NCBI GenBank assembly: GCA_004554705.1
Contig: SFKS01000003.1
Span: 1 to 64,000 of the forward strand
Direction of reading: 5' to 3'
DNA length: 64,000 bases
DNA from: Clostridiales bacterium
GTDB taxonomy: Bacteria > Bacillota > Clostridia > TANB77 > CAG-508
Positions 25,820-37,730 of the stretch are shown in pieces. Position numbers and translations under genes: made by a program. The first letter of the stretch is position 1. Every line of letters starts with the position of its first letter. The notes beneath the pieces are model-generated. The model saw only the letters and a program-made list of their open reading frames with translations, ran no database searches and was not told where the DNA came from.

Positions 25820-26233
25820 GTGCCAACAATTAATCAATTAGTAAGAAAAGGTAGAAAAACATCAGTTACAAAATCAACAGCTCCAGCTTTACAAAAGGGA
25901 TTTAACTCAAAATTAAATAGACAAACAAATGCAAGATCACCACAAAAAAGAGGAGTATGCACAGTAGTTAAAACAGTTACACCTAAAAAACCAAACTCAG
26001 CTTTAAGAAAAGTTGCAAGGGTTAGACTATCAAATGGATATGAAGTAACATCATATATTCCAGGTATAGGACATAACTTACAAGAACACAGTGTTGTTTT
26101 AATAAGAGGTGGAAGGGTAAAAGATATTCCAGGTGTTAGATACCACATCATCAGAGGCACATTAGATACAGCAGGTGTTAAAGATAGAATGCAAGCTAGA
26201 TCTAAGTATGGTGCAAAACGTCCTAAAAAATAG
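25820..26233 (+). CDS. rpsL: 30S ribosomal protein S12
   Basis: Decoding-centre protein. [12 protein letters not shown], the loop [17 protein letters not shown] with streptomycin-related lysines (TPKKPNS; the usual sensitive-type K), and [14 protein letters not shown] are all present. It starts with GTG after AGGAGGTG. It heads rpsL-rpsG-fusA-tuf. Confidence 0.97.
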   Translation: MPTINQLVRKGRKTSVTKSTAPALQKGFNSKLNRQTNARSPQKRGVCTVVKTVTPKKPNSALRKVARVRLSNGYEVTSYIPGIGHNLQEHSVVLIRGGRVKDIPGVRYHIIRGTLDTAGVKDRMQARSKYGAKRPKK

Positions 26234-26389
26234 GCGTCTTTGATTAAAAAAAGAGATTAAGTGTTAATGAAGATATGTAATAAAATTTATATAGATAGAG
26301 TTAGCACTGACTGAAGTAGAAACTTCAGAGTAACTTTGATATTTTTCAAGTAAAATATCTATTATTTAAATAAAAAGGAGTGAAGAAAA

Positions 26390-26860
26390 GTGCCAAGAAG
26401 AGGATATATAGCAAAAAGAGATGTTTTACCAGATCCAATATATAATAGTAAAATAGTTACAAAATTAATAAACAACATTATGTTAGATGGTAAAAAAACA
26501 GTTGCTCAAAAAATAGTTTATGATGCATTTAATATAGTTAAAGAAAAAGAAAATAAAGATGCATTAGAAATTTTTGAAACAGCTCTTAACAATATAATGC
26601 CTGTCCTTGAAGTTAAAGCAAGAAGAGTAGGTGGAGCAACATACCAAGTTCCTATCGAAATAAGACAAGAAAGAAGACAAACTTTAGGACTAAGATGGTT
26701 AGTTAACTATGCTAGAAACAGACATGAAAAAACAATGGCTGAAAAATTAGCTGGTGAATTAATTGATGCTGTTAACATGACAGGTGGAGCAGTTAAGAAA
26801 AAAGAAGAAACACATAGAATGGCAGAAGCTAATAAGGCTTTCGCACATTACAAATGGTAA
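26390..26860 (+). CDS. rpsG: 30S ribosomal protein S7
   Basis: Assembly-initiating protein of the 30S head. [20 protein letters not shown] at the start and [20 protein letters not shown] later are diagnostic, and the length of 156 aa is standard. GTG start after AAGGAG. The 156-bp gap from rpsL holds no gene. Confidence 0.97.
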   Translation: MPRRGYIAKRDVLPDPIYNSKIVTKLINNIMLDGKKTVAQKIVYDAFNIVKEKENKDALEIFETALNNIMPVLEVKARRVGGATYQVPIEIRQERRQTLGLRWLVNYARNRHEKTMAEKLAGELIDAVNMTGGAVKKKEETHRMAEANKAFAHYKW

Positions 26861-26878
26861 AAATCGAATGAAATCGGG

Positions 26879-26985
26879 CATCTTACGGCGTCAAACTTCA
26901 TAAAATTTTTATCGACATACTTTTTTGTATAGTCTCAAAAAATTTTATTCGTTTTCCTTGTAATATACCCAATTTGCTTCGATTT
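26879..26985 (+). repeat. Dispersed ~105-bp palindromic repeat, copy A
   Basis: The segment with CGACATACTTTTTTGTATAG in the centre, preceded by TTACGGCGTCAAACTTCA and followed by TTTTCCTTGTAATA and TTGCTTCGATTT, is related to 63238-63340 and, in reverse orientation, to 57341-57411. A shortened copy (GCGACATACATTTGTATAG) follows at ~27013-27070. Confidence 0.65.
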
Positions 26986-27128
26986 ATCAAAAGTAAGTTA
27001 TGCTAAAAACAAGAAAATTTTTGCGACATACATTTGTATAGTTTTAAAAATTTCAACTTGCTTTTCTAGAATCACTTGGTTTTGATAAAAATTAATAAAT
27101 AATAAAAATAAAATAGGAGGAAAAATTA

Positions 27129-29213
27129 ATGGCAGGTAGAGAATTTCCATTAGAGAGAACAAGAAATATAGGGATAATGGCTCATATTGATGCAGGGAAA
27201 ACTACTACTACAGAAAGAATTCTTTTCTATACAGGTAGAACACATAAAATAGGAGAAGTACATGAAGGTGCTGCTACTATGGACTGGATGGAACAAGAAC
27301 AAGAAAGAGGTATAACAATTACTTCTGCTGCTACAACATGCCACTGGTTAAATCATAGAATAAACATAATTGATACCCCAGGTCACGTTGACTTTACAGT
27401 TGAAGTTGAAAGATCTCTAAGAGTACTAGATGGTTCTGTAACAGTATTTTGTGCTAAAGGTGGAGTTCAACCACAATCAGAAACAGTTTGGAGACAAGCT
27501 GATAAGTATCAAGTACCAAGAATGGCATATGTAAATAAAATGGATACTACAGGAGCAGATTTCTTTGGATGTGTAGAGCAAATGAGAAACAGATTAAATG
27601 CAAATGCTATTCCAGTAGAAATACCAGTAGGAGCAGAAGATACATTCAAAGGTATAGTTGACTTAATAAAAATGAAAGCATTTATTCATAAAGATGATTT
27701 AGGAAAGGTTATTGAAGAAACAGATATACCTGAAGATTTAAAAGAAATTGCTGAAAAGTATAGAGCAGAAATGGTAGAAGCTGCAGCAGAACAAGATGAT
27801 GAATTAATGATGAAATATTTAGAAGGTGAAGAACTTTCTGAAGACGAAATCAAAAAAGGTTTAAGAATTGGTACAATAGCAAATAAAATAGTACCAGTTT
27901 GTTGCGGTTCATCATATAAAAACAAAGGTGTTCAAGAATTATTAAACTATATAGTTGCATTTATGCCATCACCACTAGATGTACCACACATTAAAGGCGT
28001 TGACTTAGATGGTAACGAAGTAGAAAGAAAAACATCAGATTCTGAACCATTCGCAGCATTAGCATTTAAAATTGCAACAGATCCATTTGTTGGAAAACTA
28101 TGTTTCTTTAGAGTTTATTCAGGAACATTAGAGTCTGGTTCAACAGTATTAAATGCAAATAAAGACAAAAAAGAAAGAATCGGAAGAATTCTTCAAATGC
28201 ATGCAAACCATAGAGAAGACATAGATAAAGTATATTCAGGAGATATAGCAGCAGCAGTTGGACTAAAAGATGTAACAACAGGTGATACATTATGCGATAT
28301 AGAACATCCCGTTGTACTAGAATCTATGGAATTCCCAGAACCAGTTATAGAAATAGCAATTGAGCCAAAAGATAAAGTTGCTCAAGAGAAAATGGGTATA
28401 GCTTTAGCAAAACTAGCCGAAGAGGACCCAACATTTAAAACATATACAAATCATGAAACTGGTCAAACAATAATTGCAGGTATGGGAGAACTACACTTAG
28501 ACATCATAGTAGACAGACTAAAAAGAGAATTTAAAGTTGAATGTAATGTAGGTAAACCACAAGTTTCTTACAAAGAAACAATTAGAAACAAAGTAAGAGT
28601 AGAAGGAAAATTCATACGTCAATCTGGTGGACGTGGACAATATGGACACGTATGGTTAGAAATGGAACCATTAGAGCCAGGTAAAGGAATTGAATTCGAA
28701 AGCAAAATCGTTGGAGGAGTTGTTCCAAAAGAATATGTTAAACCAACAGAAGAAGGTATCCGTGAAGCAGCAGAAAGCGGAATACTAGCAGGTTACCCAG
28801 TTATAGACTTTAAAGCAACATTAGTTGATGGTTCATACCATGATGTTGACTCATCAGAAATGGCGTTTAAAATAGCTGGTTCTATGGCTTTCAAAGAGGG
28901 ATGTAGACAAGCGAAATCAGTTATTCTAGAGCCTATAATGAAAGTTGAAATAACAGTTCCAGAAGAATACATGGGAGATGTTATAGGAGATGTAAACTCT
29001 AGACGTGGAAAAATGGAAGGAATGGAAGCAAGAAATGGAATGCAAATAATAAGAGCATTCATACCACTATCAGAAATGTTTGGCTATGCAACAGACCTAC
29101 GTTCAAAAACACAAGGAAGAGGAACATACGCAATGGAACCATCTCATTATGAAGAAGTTCCAAAATCAATTCTAGAAACAATCGTAGCTTCTAGAACTAA
29201 AAAAGAAGAATAA
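27129..29213 (+). CDS. fusA: Elongation factor G
   Basis: Ribosomal translocase GTPase, 694 aa. G motifs [28 protein letters not shown] and NKMD are intact. Domain IV carries [16 protein letters not shown], and the C-terminus has [22 protein letters not shown] after AGGAGG. Standard length; only one fusA copy is seen here. Confidence 0.98.
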   Translation: MAGREFPLERTRNIGIMAHIDAGKTTTTERILFYTGRTHKIGEVHEGAATMDWMEQEQERGITITSAATTCHWLNHRINIIDTPGHVDFTVEVERSLRVLDGSVTVFCAKGGVQPQSETVWRQADKYQVPRMAYVNKMDTTGADFFGCVEQMRNRLNANAIPVEIPVGAEDTFKGIVDLIKMKAFIHKDDLGKVIEETDIPEDLKEIAEKYRAEMVEAAAEQDDELMMKYLEGEELSEDEIKKGLRIGTIANKIVPVCCGSSYKNKGVQELLNYIVAFMPSPLDVPHIKGVDLDGNEVERKTSDSEPFAALAFKIATDPFVGKLCFFRVYSGTLESGSTVLNANKDKKERIGRILQMHANHREDIDKVYSGDIAAAVGLKDVTTGDTLCDIEHPVVLESMEFPEPVIEIAIEPKDKVAQEKMGIALAKLAEEDPTFKTYTNHETGQTIIAGMGELHLDIIVDRLKREFKVECNVGKPQVSYKETIRNKVRVEGKFIRQSGGRGQYGHVWLEMEPLEPGKGIEFESKIVGGVVPKEYVKPTEEGIREAAESGILAGYPVIDFKATLVDGSYHDVDSSEMAFKIAGSMAFKEGCRQAKSVILEPIMKVEITVPEEYMGDVIGDVNSRRGKMEGMEARNGMQIIRAFIPLSEMFGYATDLRSKTQGRGTYAMEPSHYEEVPKSILETIVASRTKKEE

Positions 29214-29378
29214 TTTTCTTCAAAGGTATTGCAAAAAAAGCAAAATTGTTATAAAATAGCAATTACTAAAAAGTCATTAAATTTAAAAAATATAAAGGAA
29301 TTAGAATGGAAATAAGAATTATTAATTCCAAATTCCAAAATCAAAATTCTAAATTCCAATTTGAAGGAGGATTTTTAA

Positions 29379-30581
29379 ATGGCAAAGGAAAAATTTGAAA
29401 GAACCAAACCACACGTAAATATTGGTACAATTGGTCACGTTGACCATGGTAAAACAACAACAACAGCAGCTATTACAAAATACTTAGGATTATTAGGAAA
29501 AGCTAAATTCACAGCTTATGACCAAATTGATGGAGCACCAGAAGAAAAAGCAAGAGGAATCACAATCAATACAGCTCACGTAGAATATGAAACAGAAAAA
29601 AGACACTATGCACATGTTGACTGTCCAGGTCACGCAGACTATGTAAAGAACATGATTACAGGTGCTGCACAAATGGATGGAGCAATATTAGTAGTTTCAG
29701 CAGCAGATGGACCAATGCCTCAAACAAGAGAGCATATATTACTTGCAAGACAAGTTGGTGTAAAATATATTGTTGTTTACCTAAATAAATGCGATATGGT
29801 TGACGATCCAGAATTATTAGAATTAGTTGAAATGGAAGTTAGAGACTTATTATCAAGCTATGATTTCCCAGGAGATGAAATCCCAATTATAAAAGGATCA
29901 TCATTAAAAGTATTAGAATGTACATCAACAGATCCAAATGCACCAGAATATCAATGCATGAAAGAATTAATGGATGCAGTAGATTCTTATATACCAACTC
30001 CAGATAGACCAACAGATGGAGACTTCTTAATGCCAGTAGAAGACGTATTCTCTATCACAGGTAGAGGAACAGTTGCAACAGGTAGAGTAGAAAGAGGAGT
30101 TGTAAAAGTTTCAGACGAAGTTGAAATTGTTGGATTAGCAACAGAGGCTAAGAAAACAGTTATCACAGGTGTTGAAATGTTCAGAAAATTATTAGACCAA
30201 GCACAAGCTGGAGATAATGTTGGATTACTATTAAGAGGTATCCAAAGAAATGAAATAGAAAGAGGTCAAGTATTAGCAAAACCAGGATCAATACATCCAC
30301 ACACAAAATTCAAAGCACAAGTTTATGTATTAACAAAAGAAGAGGGTGGACGTCATACACCATTCTTCAATGGATATAGACCACAATTCTACTTCAGAAC
30401 AACAGACGTTACTGGAGTTATAGATTTACCAGCAGGAACAGAAATGGTAATGCCAGGTGATAACATCGATATGACAATCGAATTAATCACACCAATAGCT
30501 ATGGAAAAAGGACTAAGATTTGCTATCCGTGAAGGTGGTAGAACAGTAGGTTCAGGAATCGTTTCTGAAATAATAGCTTAA
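29379..30581 (+). CDS. tuf: Elongation factor Tu
   Basis: Delivers aminoacyl-tRNA to the ribosome. [35 protein letters not shown] and NKCD are present, and the C-terminal barrel ends [15 protein letters not shown]. 400 aa. The 165-bp spacer from fusA holds a run of AATTCCAAA/AATTCTAAA-type repeats but no gene. A strong terminator follows. Confidence 0.98.
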   Translation: MAKEKFERTKPHVNIGTIGHVDHGKTTTTAAITKYLGLLGKAKFTAYDQIDGAPEEKARGITINTAHVEYETEKRHYAHVDCPGHADYVKNMITGAAQMDGAILVVSAADGPMPQTREHILLARQVGVKYIVVYLNKCDMVDDPELLELVEMEVRDLLSSYDFPGDEIPIIKGSSLKVLECTSTDPNAPEYQCMKELMDAVDSYIPTPDRPTDGDFLMPVEDVFSITGRGTVATGRVERGVVKVSDEVEIVGLATEAKKTVITGVEMFRKLLDQAQAGDNVGLLLRGIQRNEIERGQVLAKPGSIHPHTKFKAQVYVLTKEEGGRHTPFFNGYRPQFYFRTTDVTGVIDLPAGTEMVMPGDNIDMTIELITPIAMEKGLRFAIREGGRTVGSGIVSEIIA

Positions 30582-30591
30582 TTAAAAAATT

Positions 30592-30619
30592 AAAAAAGCA
30601 AGGTTCGCCTTGCTTTTTT
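30592..30619 (+). terminator. Terminator of the str operon
   Basis: AAAAAAGCAAGG and CCTTGCTTTTTT form a perfect stem with a TTCG tetraloop. Confidence 0.95.
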
Positions 30620-30709
30620 GTGTTTTATAATATTTTTTATCAAAAAACTAGCAATTAAATGTAGGTTGAAGTATAATAATATTAGCAAAAATATAAAGGA
30701 GAAAAAAAC

Positions 30710-33700
30710 ATGGCTTGGACTAAAGAACAAGAAAAAGCAATATATCAAAAAGGCGATAATATATTAGTAGCAGCTGCAGCAGGAAGTGGAAAAACAGCGG
30801 TACTAGTTGAAAGAATTATAAATAAAATAACAAATGAAAATATAGATGTAGACAAATTATTAGTGGTGACATTTACAAATGCTGCAGCAACAGAAATGAG
30901 AGAACGCATATTAGATGCTATATATAAAAAGCTAGAAAACGAACCAGATAATTTAAGATTACAAAAACAGATTATTCTTATAAATAAAGCTCATATATCA
31001 ACAATACATGCATTTTGTTTAGAAGTAATAAAAAACAATTTTTATAAAACAAATATATCACCAAACTTTAGGCTAGCAAATACACCTGAGATAGAGCTCC
31101 TAAAAATGGAGGTATTAGAAGAAGTATTTGATAGCTTGTATGAAGAAAAAAATCAAGACTTCATAAAACTAATTGATACATACTGCAACTATAGAAGTGA
31201 TGAAAATTTAAAGGATATAGTTCTAAAAATATATAGATATATACAAAGCATGCCATATCCAGAAGAATGGTTAGAAAAAGAAATAGAAAGATTCAATTTG
31301 AATTTGGAAGAAGATTTTTCTGAAACAATATGGGGAAAAATCATAATTAAAGAAATAAAAGAAGAAGTCACTGACCACATAGCTTCGCTGATTAATGTAG
31401 ACAAAAAGCTAAAACAGGACATTGAATTACAAAAATGGCATTTAACAATATTAGAGGACATAAATAAATTAAATCAATTGTTAAAACTAGAGAAGTGGGA
31501 TGAACTTTACACATATATTCAAGAACTATCCTTTTCAACTTGGCCATCAAAAAAGAACTATGATTCAGAAATAAAAGATAAAGCAAAAAAAACTAGAGAT
31601 AAAATGAAAGAAGCAATAATAACAGGTGATAATTGTATTAAAAACAAGGTGTTTATATATAAATCATATCAAGCAAATGCAGATATATATGAAATGTATA
31701 AAATACTAAAGGAAATACAAATTATTATATTAAAATTTATAGAGGAATACAAAAAAGCAAAGCTTGAAAGAAATATTATAGATTTTAATGATATTGAGCA
31801 TATGGCACTTCAAATTCTAGTTAAAAAAAATAAAGAAGGAAGATATGAACCAACAGAAGTTGCAATTGAATATCAAAAAATGTTTGAAGAAATTGCAATA
31901 GATGAATATCAAGATAGTAATGAAATACAAGAAGAATTATTAAAACAAGTATCAAGAGGCAATAACATATTTATGGTAGGAGATGTAAAACAAAGTATAT
32001 ATAAGTTTAGACAAGCAAAGCCAGAATTATTTTTAGCTAAATATGATACATATATAGATAATAAAATTCAACTTTTTGCAAACTTTAGAAGCAGAAGGAA
32101 TATATTAGATTTAACAAATACAATATTTAAAAATATAATGAGTAAAGATTTTGGAAGTATAGAATATGATGAAAACGAGTTTTTAAATGTAGGACAAGAA
32201 TACTTAGAAACAAATCAAAAAAAACTAGACAAAGCAGAACTACATATAATAGATGTAGCAGAAGAAATAAAAACAGATGAAGCAGAAGAAATACTAGAAA
32301 ACAGCGTAGTAGAAGCAAAATTCGTAGCAAAAAAAATACAAGAAATAATACAAGGAAATTATTATGTATTTGACAAAAAACAAGGATATAGAAAATTACA
32401 ATTTAGAGATATCGTGATACTTTTAAGAAAGACAAATAAGGTAGCACCAATATATGAAAAAGAAATAACAGAATTAGAATATCCAGTATTTAGTGATATA
32501 GGAACAAATTATTTTGAAACAATAGAAATACAAACTATAATGAATTTGCTAAAAATCATCAGTAATCCAGATAATGATATTGCATTAGTAGCAGTACTAA
32601 GAAGCCCTATAGGCAAATTTACAGACAATGAATTGATAGAAATAAGACTAGAAAACAAAAAAGAGAGCTTTTACAGTGCATTAATTACAAGTGAAAAGCA
32701 TAAAGAAAAAATAAATATCTTTTTAAAATTATTAGAAGATTTTAGAACAAAACAAGAATACTTAAAATTAGATGAACTTATTTGGTACATATATGAAAAA
32801 ACAGGATATTATAACTATGTGAGTCTCATGAATAATGGAAATATTAAAACAGCAAATTTGAGAATGTTGTTTGAAAAAGCTAAGGATTACGAACAGGGAA
32901 GCTTTAAAGGATTATATAACTTTATAAATTTTATAGATAAAGTAACAAAAGGCAATACAGATATGGGTGCACCTAAATTAATAGGAGAAAATGAAGATGT
33001 TATAAGAATAATGAGTATACACAAAAGTAAAGGACTTGAATTTCCAGTAGTATTTTTATGCGGAACTGGAAATCAATTCAACATGATGGATTTAAATGAT
33101 AATATATTAATACACTCTGAGTTAGGACTTGGACCAAAATATATAAATTATGAAAGAAAAATAACGTATAATACTTTAGCTAAAGAAGCAATAAAGCATC
33201 AGTTAAAAAAAGAATTACAAGAAGAGGAAATGAGACTGCTATATGTGGCATTAACAAGAAGTAGAGAAAAATTAATTATAACAGGAGTTGATAAAAATCT
33301 AAAAGAATCAATTGAAACAAAGACGGAAATGCTTCAAACAAGTGATGGAAAAATAACAAAAACAATAGCAAAAAAGGCAAAATCATATTTGGATTGGTTG
33401 GAAGCGGTATATTTGTCAGATGATAAAATTAAGGAGCTTATTGATGTATATGAACATAAAAAAAATGAAAATCTTACAGCAGAAACTTTAGAAAATGAAG
33501 AACAAATAATTGAAATAGAAAAAAGAGAGGTAAATCCAAAAATAAATGAAATATTAACATGGGAATATCCATATAAAGATTTAACAAAAATAGAAGGGAA
33601 AAGCTCAGTAAGCAAACTTTCGAAAAAAATAGAAAATGCAGAAACAAACTTTGAGATAAAAAAACCAAGATTTTTAGTAGGAGAACTTCCTTTAAGTAAA

Positions 33701-34207
33701 GCAGAAATAGGAACAGTAGTACACTTAATAATCCAAAAACTAGATTTTAGGCAAAATTACACAATGAAAGAAATAGAAGATTTGCTAGAAAAGTTAGAAC
33801 AAAAAGAAATAATCACAACAAAACAGAAACAAGCTATACCAAAACAAGAAATACAAAAATTTACAAATAGCGATCTATTTAAAGAGATATCAGAGGCAAA
33901 AGAAATATATAAAGAACAACCTTTTTATTTAAACATACCTGTAAAAGAATTATATGAAAGTGATTCAGAAGAGAGTATATTAGTACAAGGAATAATAGAC
34001 CTATATTATATAACAAAAGAAGGACAAGTTATATTAGTAGATTATAAAACAGACTATGTACTAGAAGGCAATGAAGATTATTTAAAAGAAAAATACACAC
34101 CGCAATTAAAATTATATAAACGAGCTATAGAACATGCACTAAATAAGCAAGTTGACAAAACATTTATATATTCAACATATTTGAGTAAGAAAATAGAAGT
34201 TCTCTAA
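30710..34207 (+). CDS. addA: AddAB helicase-nuclease subunit AddA
   Basis: RecB-like UvrD-type helicase with nuclease that processes double-strand breaks for recombination. Walker A AAAGSGKTAVLVERI (~20-34), helicase motifs IDEYQDSNEIQ, GDVKQSIYKFRQA and MSIHKSKGLEFPVVF, and a C-terminal RecB-type nuclease site (QGIIDLYYITKEGQ, VDYKTDYV). 1165 aa is normal. In most Firmicutes addB precedes addA, but here tuf and a terminator lie upstream, so addB must lie elsewhere or be absent. Confidence 0.95.
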   Translation: MAWTKEQEKAIYQKGDNILVAAAAGSGKTAVLVERIINKITNENIDVDKLLVVTFTNAAATEMRERILDAIYKKLENEPDNLRLQKQIILINKAHISTIHAFCLEVIKNNFYKTNISPNFRLANTPEIELLKMEVLEEVFDSLYEEKNQDFIKLIDTYCNYRSDENLKDIVLKIYRYIQSMPYPEEWLEKEIERFNLNLEEDFSETIWGKIIIKEIKEEVTDHIASLINVDKKLKQDIELQKWHLTILEDINKLNQLLKLEKWDELYTYIQELSFSTWPSKKNYDSEIKDKAKKTRDKMKEAIITGDNCIKNKVFIYKSYQANADIYEMYKILKEIQIIILKFIEEYKKAKLERNIIDFNDIEHMALQILVKKNKEGRYEPTEVAIEYQKMFEEIAIDEYQDSNEIQEELLKQVSRGNNIFMVGDVKQSIYKFRQAKPELFLAKYDTYIDNKIQLFANFRSRRNILDLTNTIFKNIMSKDFGSIEYDENEFLNVGQEYLETNQKKLDKAELHIIDVAEEIKTDEAEEILENSVVEAKFVAKKIQEIIQGNYYVFDKKQGYRKLQFRDIVILLRKTNKVAPIYEKEITELEYPVFSDIGTNYFETIEIQTIMNLLKIISNPDNDIALVAVLRSPIGKFTDNELIEIRLENKKESFYSALITSEKHKEKINIFLKLLEDFRTKQEYLKLDELIWYIYEKTGYYNYVSLMNNGNIKTANLRMLFEKAKDYEQGSFKGLYNFINFIDKVTKGNTDMGAPKLIGENEDVIRIMSIHKSKGLEFPVVFLCGTGNQFNMMDLNDNILIHSELGLGPKYINYERKITYNTLAKEAIKHQLKKELQEEEMRLLYVALTRSREKLIITGVDKNLKESIETKTEMLQTSDGKITKTIAKKAKSYLDWLEAVYLSDDKIKELIDVYEHKKNENLTAETLENEEQIIEIEKREVNPKINEILTWEYPYKDLTKIEGKSSVSKLSKKIENAETNFEIKKPRFLVGELPLSKAEIGTVVHLIIQKLDFRQNYTMKEIEDLLEKLEQKEIITTKQKQAIPKQEIQKFTNSDLFKEISEAKEIYKEQPFYLNIPVKELYESDSEESILVQGIIDLYYITKEGQVILVDYKTDYVLEGNEDYLKEKYTPQLKLYKRAIEHALNKQVDKTFIYSTYLSKKIEVL

Positions 34208-34240
34208 TGTCCTTTTTTGGGACAGTCCCAAAAAAGGACA
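34208..34240 (+). terminator. Terminator of addA
   Basis: TGTCCTTTTTTGGGA and TCCCAAAAAAGGACA form a perfect 15-bp stem with a three-base loop, followed by ATTTTATT. It begins right at the addA stop. Confidence 0.88.
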
Positions 34241-34371
34241 ATTTTATTATAAATTGCAACAAGGTATTGCAATTTGTAAAATTTTAATATAAAATAAAAT
34301 TACAACAAAGAAAATAAAAAATTAAAACAAATATCACACTACTTATGTGTGACTAAAGGAGAAGGATAGGT

Positions 34372-34870
34372 ATGAAAGAGAAAAACAAAGGAATAACATT
34401 AATAGCGTTGATAATAACAATAGTTGTAATGCTAATATTAGTAGGAGTAAGTGTAAGCATATTAATAAATAGCAACTTGATAGGAGCAGCAGAAAAAACA
34501 GCAACAGCATATAACCAAGCAAAAAACATTAACAGAATATGTAAATGCAACAAAAAGAAAAATAAACTTTAAAATTAATGGCAATACATATGAAGCGTAT
34601 GAGGGAGAAACTTTAGCTGATTGGTGTTCAAGACAGACATTCAGCGAGGACGAATCTGATCCATTGTATATAGTAGGTCTAATTTACAAAAATACAAAGC
34701 CAGAAGTAGATATAGATGGATATGTTGTTTGGAGTACACGCTACAGAGCAAATTCTAAAAGCTATTATTTAGGTACGAATCCTGCAGGAGGACGAATTGC
34801 GCCAACTGATTTCTACTCTACAATTTCTGAAGGAAGAAGCTTAAAGACTGCAATTGCACAATCAAATTAA
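34372..34870 (+). pseudogene. Type IV prepilin-like gene with single-base frameshift
   Basis: The N-terminus KEKNKGITLIALIITIVVM is a prepilin cleavage/methylation signal (G before I-T-L-I) with the usual long hydrophobic helix, as in clostridial pseudopilins. The frame is lost after TAYNQAK in a run of six A near 34525. The rest (TLTEYVNATKRKINFKING, ETLADWCSRQTF, YVVWSTRYRANSKSYYLG) continues in the +1 frame to 34870. 499 bases is 166 codons plus one. Ribosome binding site AAAGGAGAAGG is intact. No pilus assembly genes are nearby. Confidence 0.75.
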
Positions 34871-34952
34871 TTGCTGCCATTGGGGACGGAGTTTTTTGGC
34901 AATAAAAAAATGTCAGAAATCTCCGTCACATTGGCAAAAAGAGGAGTTTGAA

Positions 34953-37160
34953 ATGGTAGCAGAAATTATAATTAATAGACTAGCAAAAGATTTGAATAGA
35001 ATATTTGATTATCTTGTTCCAGACAGCATGGTTAAAACTATAAAAGTTGGAGCAAGAGTTTTTGTGCCTTTTGGCTCTAAAAATTCACCTACAGAAGCAT
35101 TTGTTATAGGTCTAAAAAATGTTTCTGAATTTGCAAATAAATATATTCTAAAAATAGAAGATTTTCCCCTAACAGAAGAAAATATAGAACTTGCAAAACT
35201 TATGTCTAGAAGATATTTTTGTAACATATCAGAATGTATAAAATTAATGCTTCCACCAGGTGAAAAAACTACAAATCTAGAAAATAGGATAAAAGATAAG
35301 ACTGCTAATTTTGTATATTTAAAAAAAGAAGATGATGAGATAGAGCTGGATATAGAGATAGGTAAAATAAAGAATTCGAAACATATAAAAATTCTAAGAT
35401 TTTTAGAAGAAAATAATGGAATACATATAGCTGATTTGGAAATGTTTTTGGAGGTAGCAAGGGCAACAGTAAAGACCTTAGAAAAAAATGGATATATAGA
35501 GATTATAGAACAAAAAATAGAGAGAAATCCATTTAAAAATAGAAAAATAGAAAGAGATAAGCCCCTACAATTAACAGAAGAACAACAAATAGCATTTAAC
35601 AAAATTAATAATAGTGGATTTAATGAATTTTTAATTTATGGGGTTACAGGTTCGGGCAAAACTGAAGTGTATTTACAACTTATACAAAGCACACTAAATA
35701 AAGGTAAAAAGGCTATTGTATTAGTTCCGGAAATTTCACTTACTCCTCAAATGGTAGATAGATTTTCAAGGCGATTTGGAAATTGCATATGTGTACTTCA
35801 TAGCAAATTATCAATTGGTGAGAGAAACGACCAATGGAAAAATATCAAAACAGGAAAATGTAGAATAGTAATAGGTGCAAGGTCTGCAATATTTGCACCC
35901 ATAGATGATTTAGGTATAATAATAATAGATGAAGAACATGATATATCATATAAATCAGATATGTCGCCAAGATTTAATGCTAAAGAGATAGCTAGATATA
36001 TTGCTAAAAAGCATGAGATTCCACTAGTTTTAGGAAGTGCTACTCCAGATATTTCAACATACTACAATGCAAAGAATATTATTAAACTAACTAAAAGAGC
36101 GAATAACTCCAACTTACCAGAGGTGGAAGTAGTAGATTTAAGAAAAGAATTAGCAAATGGAAATCGTTCAATTTTAAGTGAAAGATTAAAAGAAGAAATT
36201 GCCAAAAATTTAGAGAACAAAAAACAAACAATATTATTTTTAAATAGAAGAGGATTTTCAACTTTTGTAATGTGTAGAGATTGTGGCTATACAGTGAAAT
36301 GTAAAAGATGTAATATCAGCCTAACATATCACAGCAAGGAAAACAAACTAAAATGCCATTATTGTGGATATGAAATGAATAATATAACAATATGTCCAAA
36401 ATGCAAAAGTAAAAATATAAAACATTTTGGAAGTGGAACTCAGAAATTAGAGGAGGTTATCCACAGCCTTTATCCACAGGCAACTACAATCAGGATGGAC
36501 ATAGACACAGTTAGCAGAAAAAATTCTCATGAACAAATTTTAAATAGATTTAAAGATGAAAAAATAGATATACTAATAGGAACACAGATGATAGTAAAAG
36601 GGCATCATTTTCCAAATGTAACACTAGTAGGAGTAATAGCAGCTGATGCAAGTTTAAATGCTGAAGACTTTAGAGCAAATGAAAAAACTTTCGATTTGTT
36701 AGTACAAGTAGCAGGAAGAGCAGGAAGAGAAAAGCTTCCAGGAAAAGTAATAATACAAACATATTCTACAGAAAACTTTTGTATAGAATGTAGTAAAAAA
36801 CAAAACTATGATGAATTCTATAAAACTGAAATAGAAATAAGAAAACAATTGAAATATCCACCATTTTGCGATATAATAATGTTTGGAATTAATTCTTCAG
36901 ATAAAGAAGAAATAGAACAAGCTTCAAATAAGCTATATAAAATACTCAAAAAACATGGACAAGAACAAATGCAAATAATGCCACCACTTCCAGCACCAAT
37001 AGATAAAATAAAATACAGATATAGGTGGAGAATAATTGCAAAATGTAAATTAAACAGCAAAATTATAACTATTATAAATGATGCATTAGATGAATACTAT
37101 AAACAAAAATTTAAAAAAACTAGAGTTATTGTAGATGTAAATCCTAATAATATGTCATAA
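34953..37160 (+). CDS. priA: Primosomal protein N' (PriA helicase)
   Basis: Restarts stalled replication forks. Walker A GVTGSGKTEVYL, DEEH box (IIIDEEHDISYKS), and the zinc-binding region with paired cysteines (CRDCGYTVKCKRC, CHYCGYEM, CPKCKS). ATG 34953 after AGAGGAG gives 735 aa; a longer frame from 34854 overlaps the prepilin gene and has no family similarity. It starts a run with def, fmt, cinA and murD. Confidence 0.95.
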   Translation: MVAEIIINRLAKDLNRIFDYLVPDSMVKTIKVGARVFVPFGSKNSPTEAFVIGLKNVSEFANKYILKIEDFPLTEENIELAKLMSRRYFCNISECIKLMLPPGEKTTNLENRIKDKTANFVYLKKEDDEIELDIEIGKIKNSKHIKILRFLEENNGIHIADLEMFLEVARATVKTLEKNGYIEIIEQKIERNPFKNRKIERDKPLQLTEEQQIAFNKINNSGFNEFLIYGVTGSGKTEVYLQLIQSTLNKGKKAIVLVPEISLTPQMVDRFSRRFGNCICVLHSKLSIGERNDQWKNIKTGKCRIVIGARSAIFAPIDDLGIIIIDEEHDISYKSDMSPRFNAKEIARYIAKKHEIPLVLGSATPDISTYYNAKNIIKLTKRANNSNLPEVEVVDLRKELANGNRSILSERLKEEIAKNLENKKQTILFLNRRGFSTFVMCRDCGYTVKCKRCNISLTYHSKENKLKCHYCGYEMNNITICPKCKSKNIKHFGSGTQKLEEVIHSLYPQATTIRMDIDTVSRKNSHEQILNRFKDEKIDILIGTQMIVKGHHFPNVTLVGVIAADASLNAEDFRANEKTFDLLVQVAGRAGREKLPGKVIIQTYSTENFCIECSKKQNYDEFYKTEIEIRKQLKYPPFCDIIMFGINSSDKEEIEQASNKLYKILKKHGQEQMQIMPPLPAPIDKIKYRYRWRIIAKCKLNSKIITIINDALDEYYKQKFKKTRVIVDVNPNNMS

Positions 37161-37208
37161 AAAGCAAGTACATAGCTTGAGGAAATATAATATAGAAGGG
37201 AGAAAAAA

Positions 37209-37685
37209 ATGGCAATTAGAACAATTAGAACAGAAGGAGACGAAATTTTAAGAAAAAAATCTAAAAAAGTTGAAGTGATTGATGAAAAAATAAGAGAACT
37301 AATTCAAGATATGAAAGAAACTTTGCATAAATATGATGGAGTGGGATTAGCGGCAGTTCAAGTTGGAATACTTAAACAGATAGTAGTAATACATGAAAGT
37401 GAAGATGAACCGATATATGTATTAATAAATCCAGAAATAATATCACAAAGTGGTACACAGATAGTTGAAGAAGGTTGCCTGAGCTTCCCAAATAAATTTG
37501 CAAAAATTAAAAGACCAGAGAAAATATCAATACAAGCATTAGATGAAAATGGTAAGAAAATAAAAATAACAGGAGAAAAATTACTTGCACAAGCAATAAG
37601 CCATGAAATAGACCATTTAAATGGTGAGGTATTCATAGACAAAATAGTACCAGGCACACTAGAAATAATCAGACAAGAAAATTAG
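37209..37685 (+). CDS. def: Peptide deformylase
   Basis: Removes the N-formyl group from new proteins. Motif I is GVGLAAVQVG (usually GLAAPQVG, so Pro is replaced by Val), motif II EGCLSFP with the metal Cys, motif III AISHEIDHLNGEVF with both His ligands. 158 aa. It precedes fmt, the enzyme that adds the formyl group, as in many bacteria. Confidence 0.94.
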   Translation: MAIRTIRTEGDEILRKKSKKVEVIDEKIRELIQDMKETLHKYDGVGLAAVQVGILKQIVVIHESEDEPIYVLINPEIISQSGTQIVEEGCLSFPNKFAKIKRPEKISIQALDENGKKIKITGEKLLAQAISHEIDHLNGEVFIDKIVPGTLEIIRQEN

Positions 37686-37730
37686 AAATTTTCTAAATAG
37701 ATATCCTATTTAGTTTTAAGGAGATAAACA

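Noticed and set aside
34870..34940. Foldback with GACGGAG/CTCCGTC before priA as a riboswitch
   Set aside because: Only one strong helix and a weak outer one are seen; it could be a terminator of the prepilin gene, and there is no conserved riboswitch core.
34854..34952. N-terminal extension of PriA
   Set aside because: The extra 33 codons overlap the prepilin gene and a foldback sequence and do not resemble PriA.
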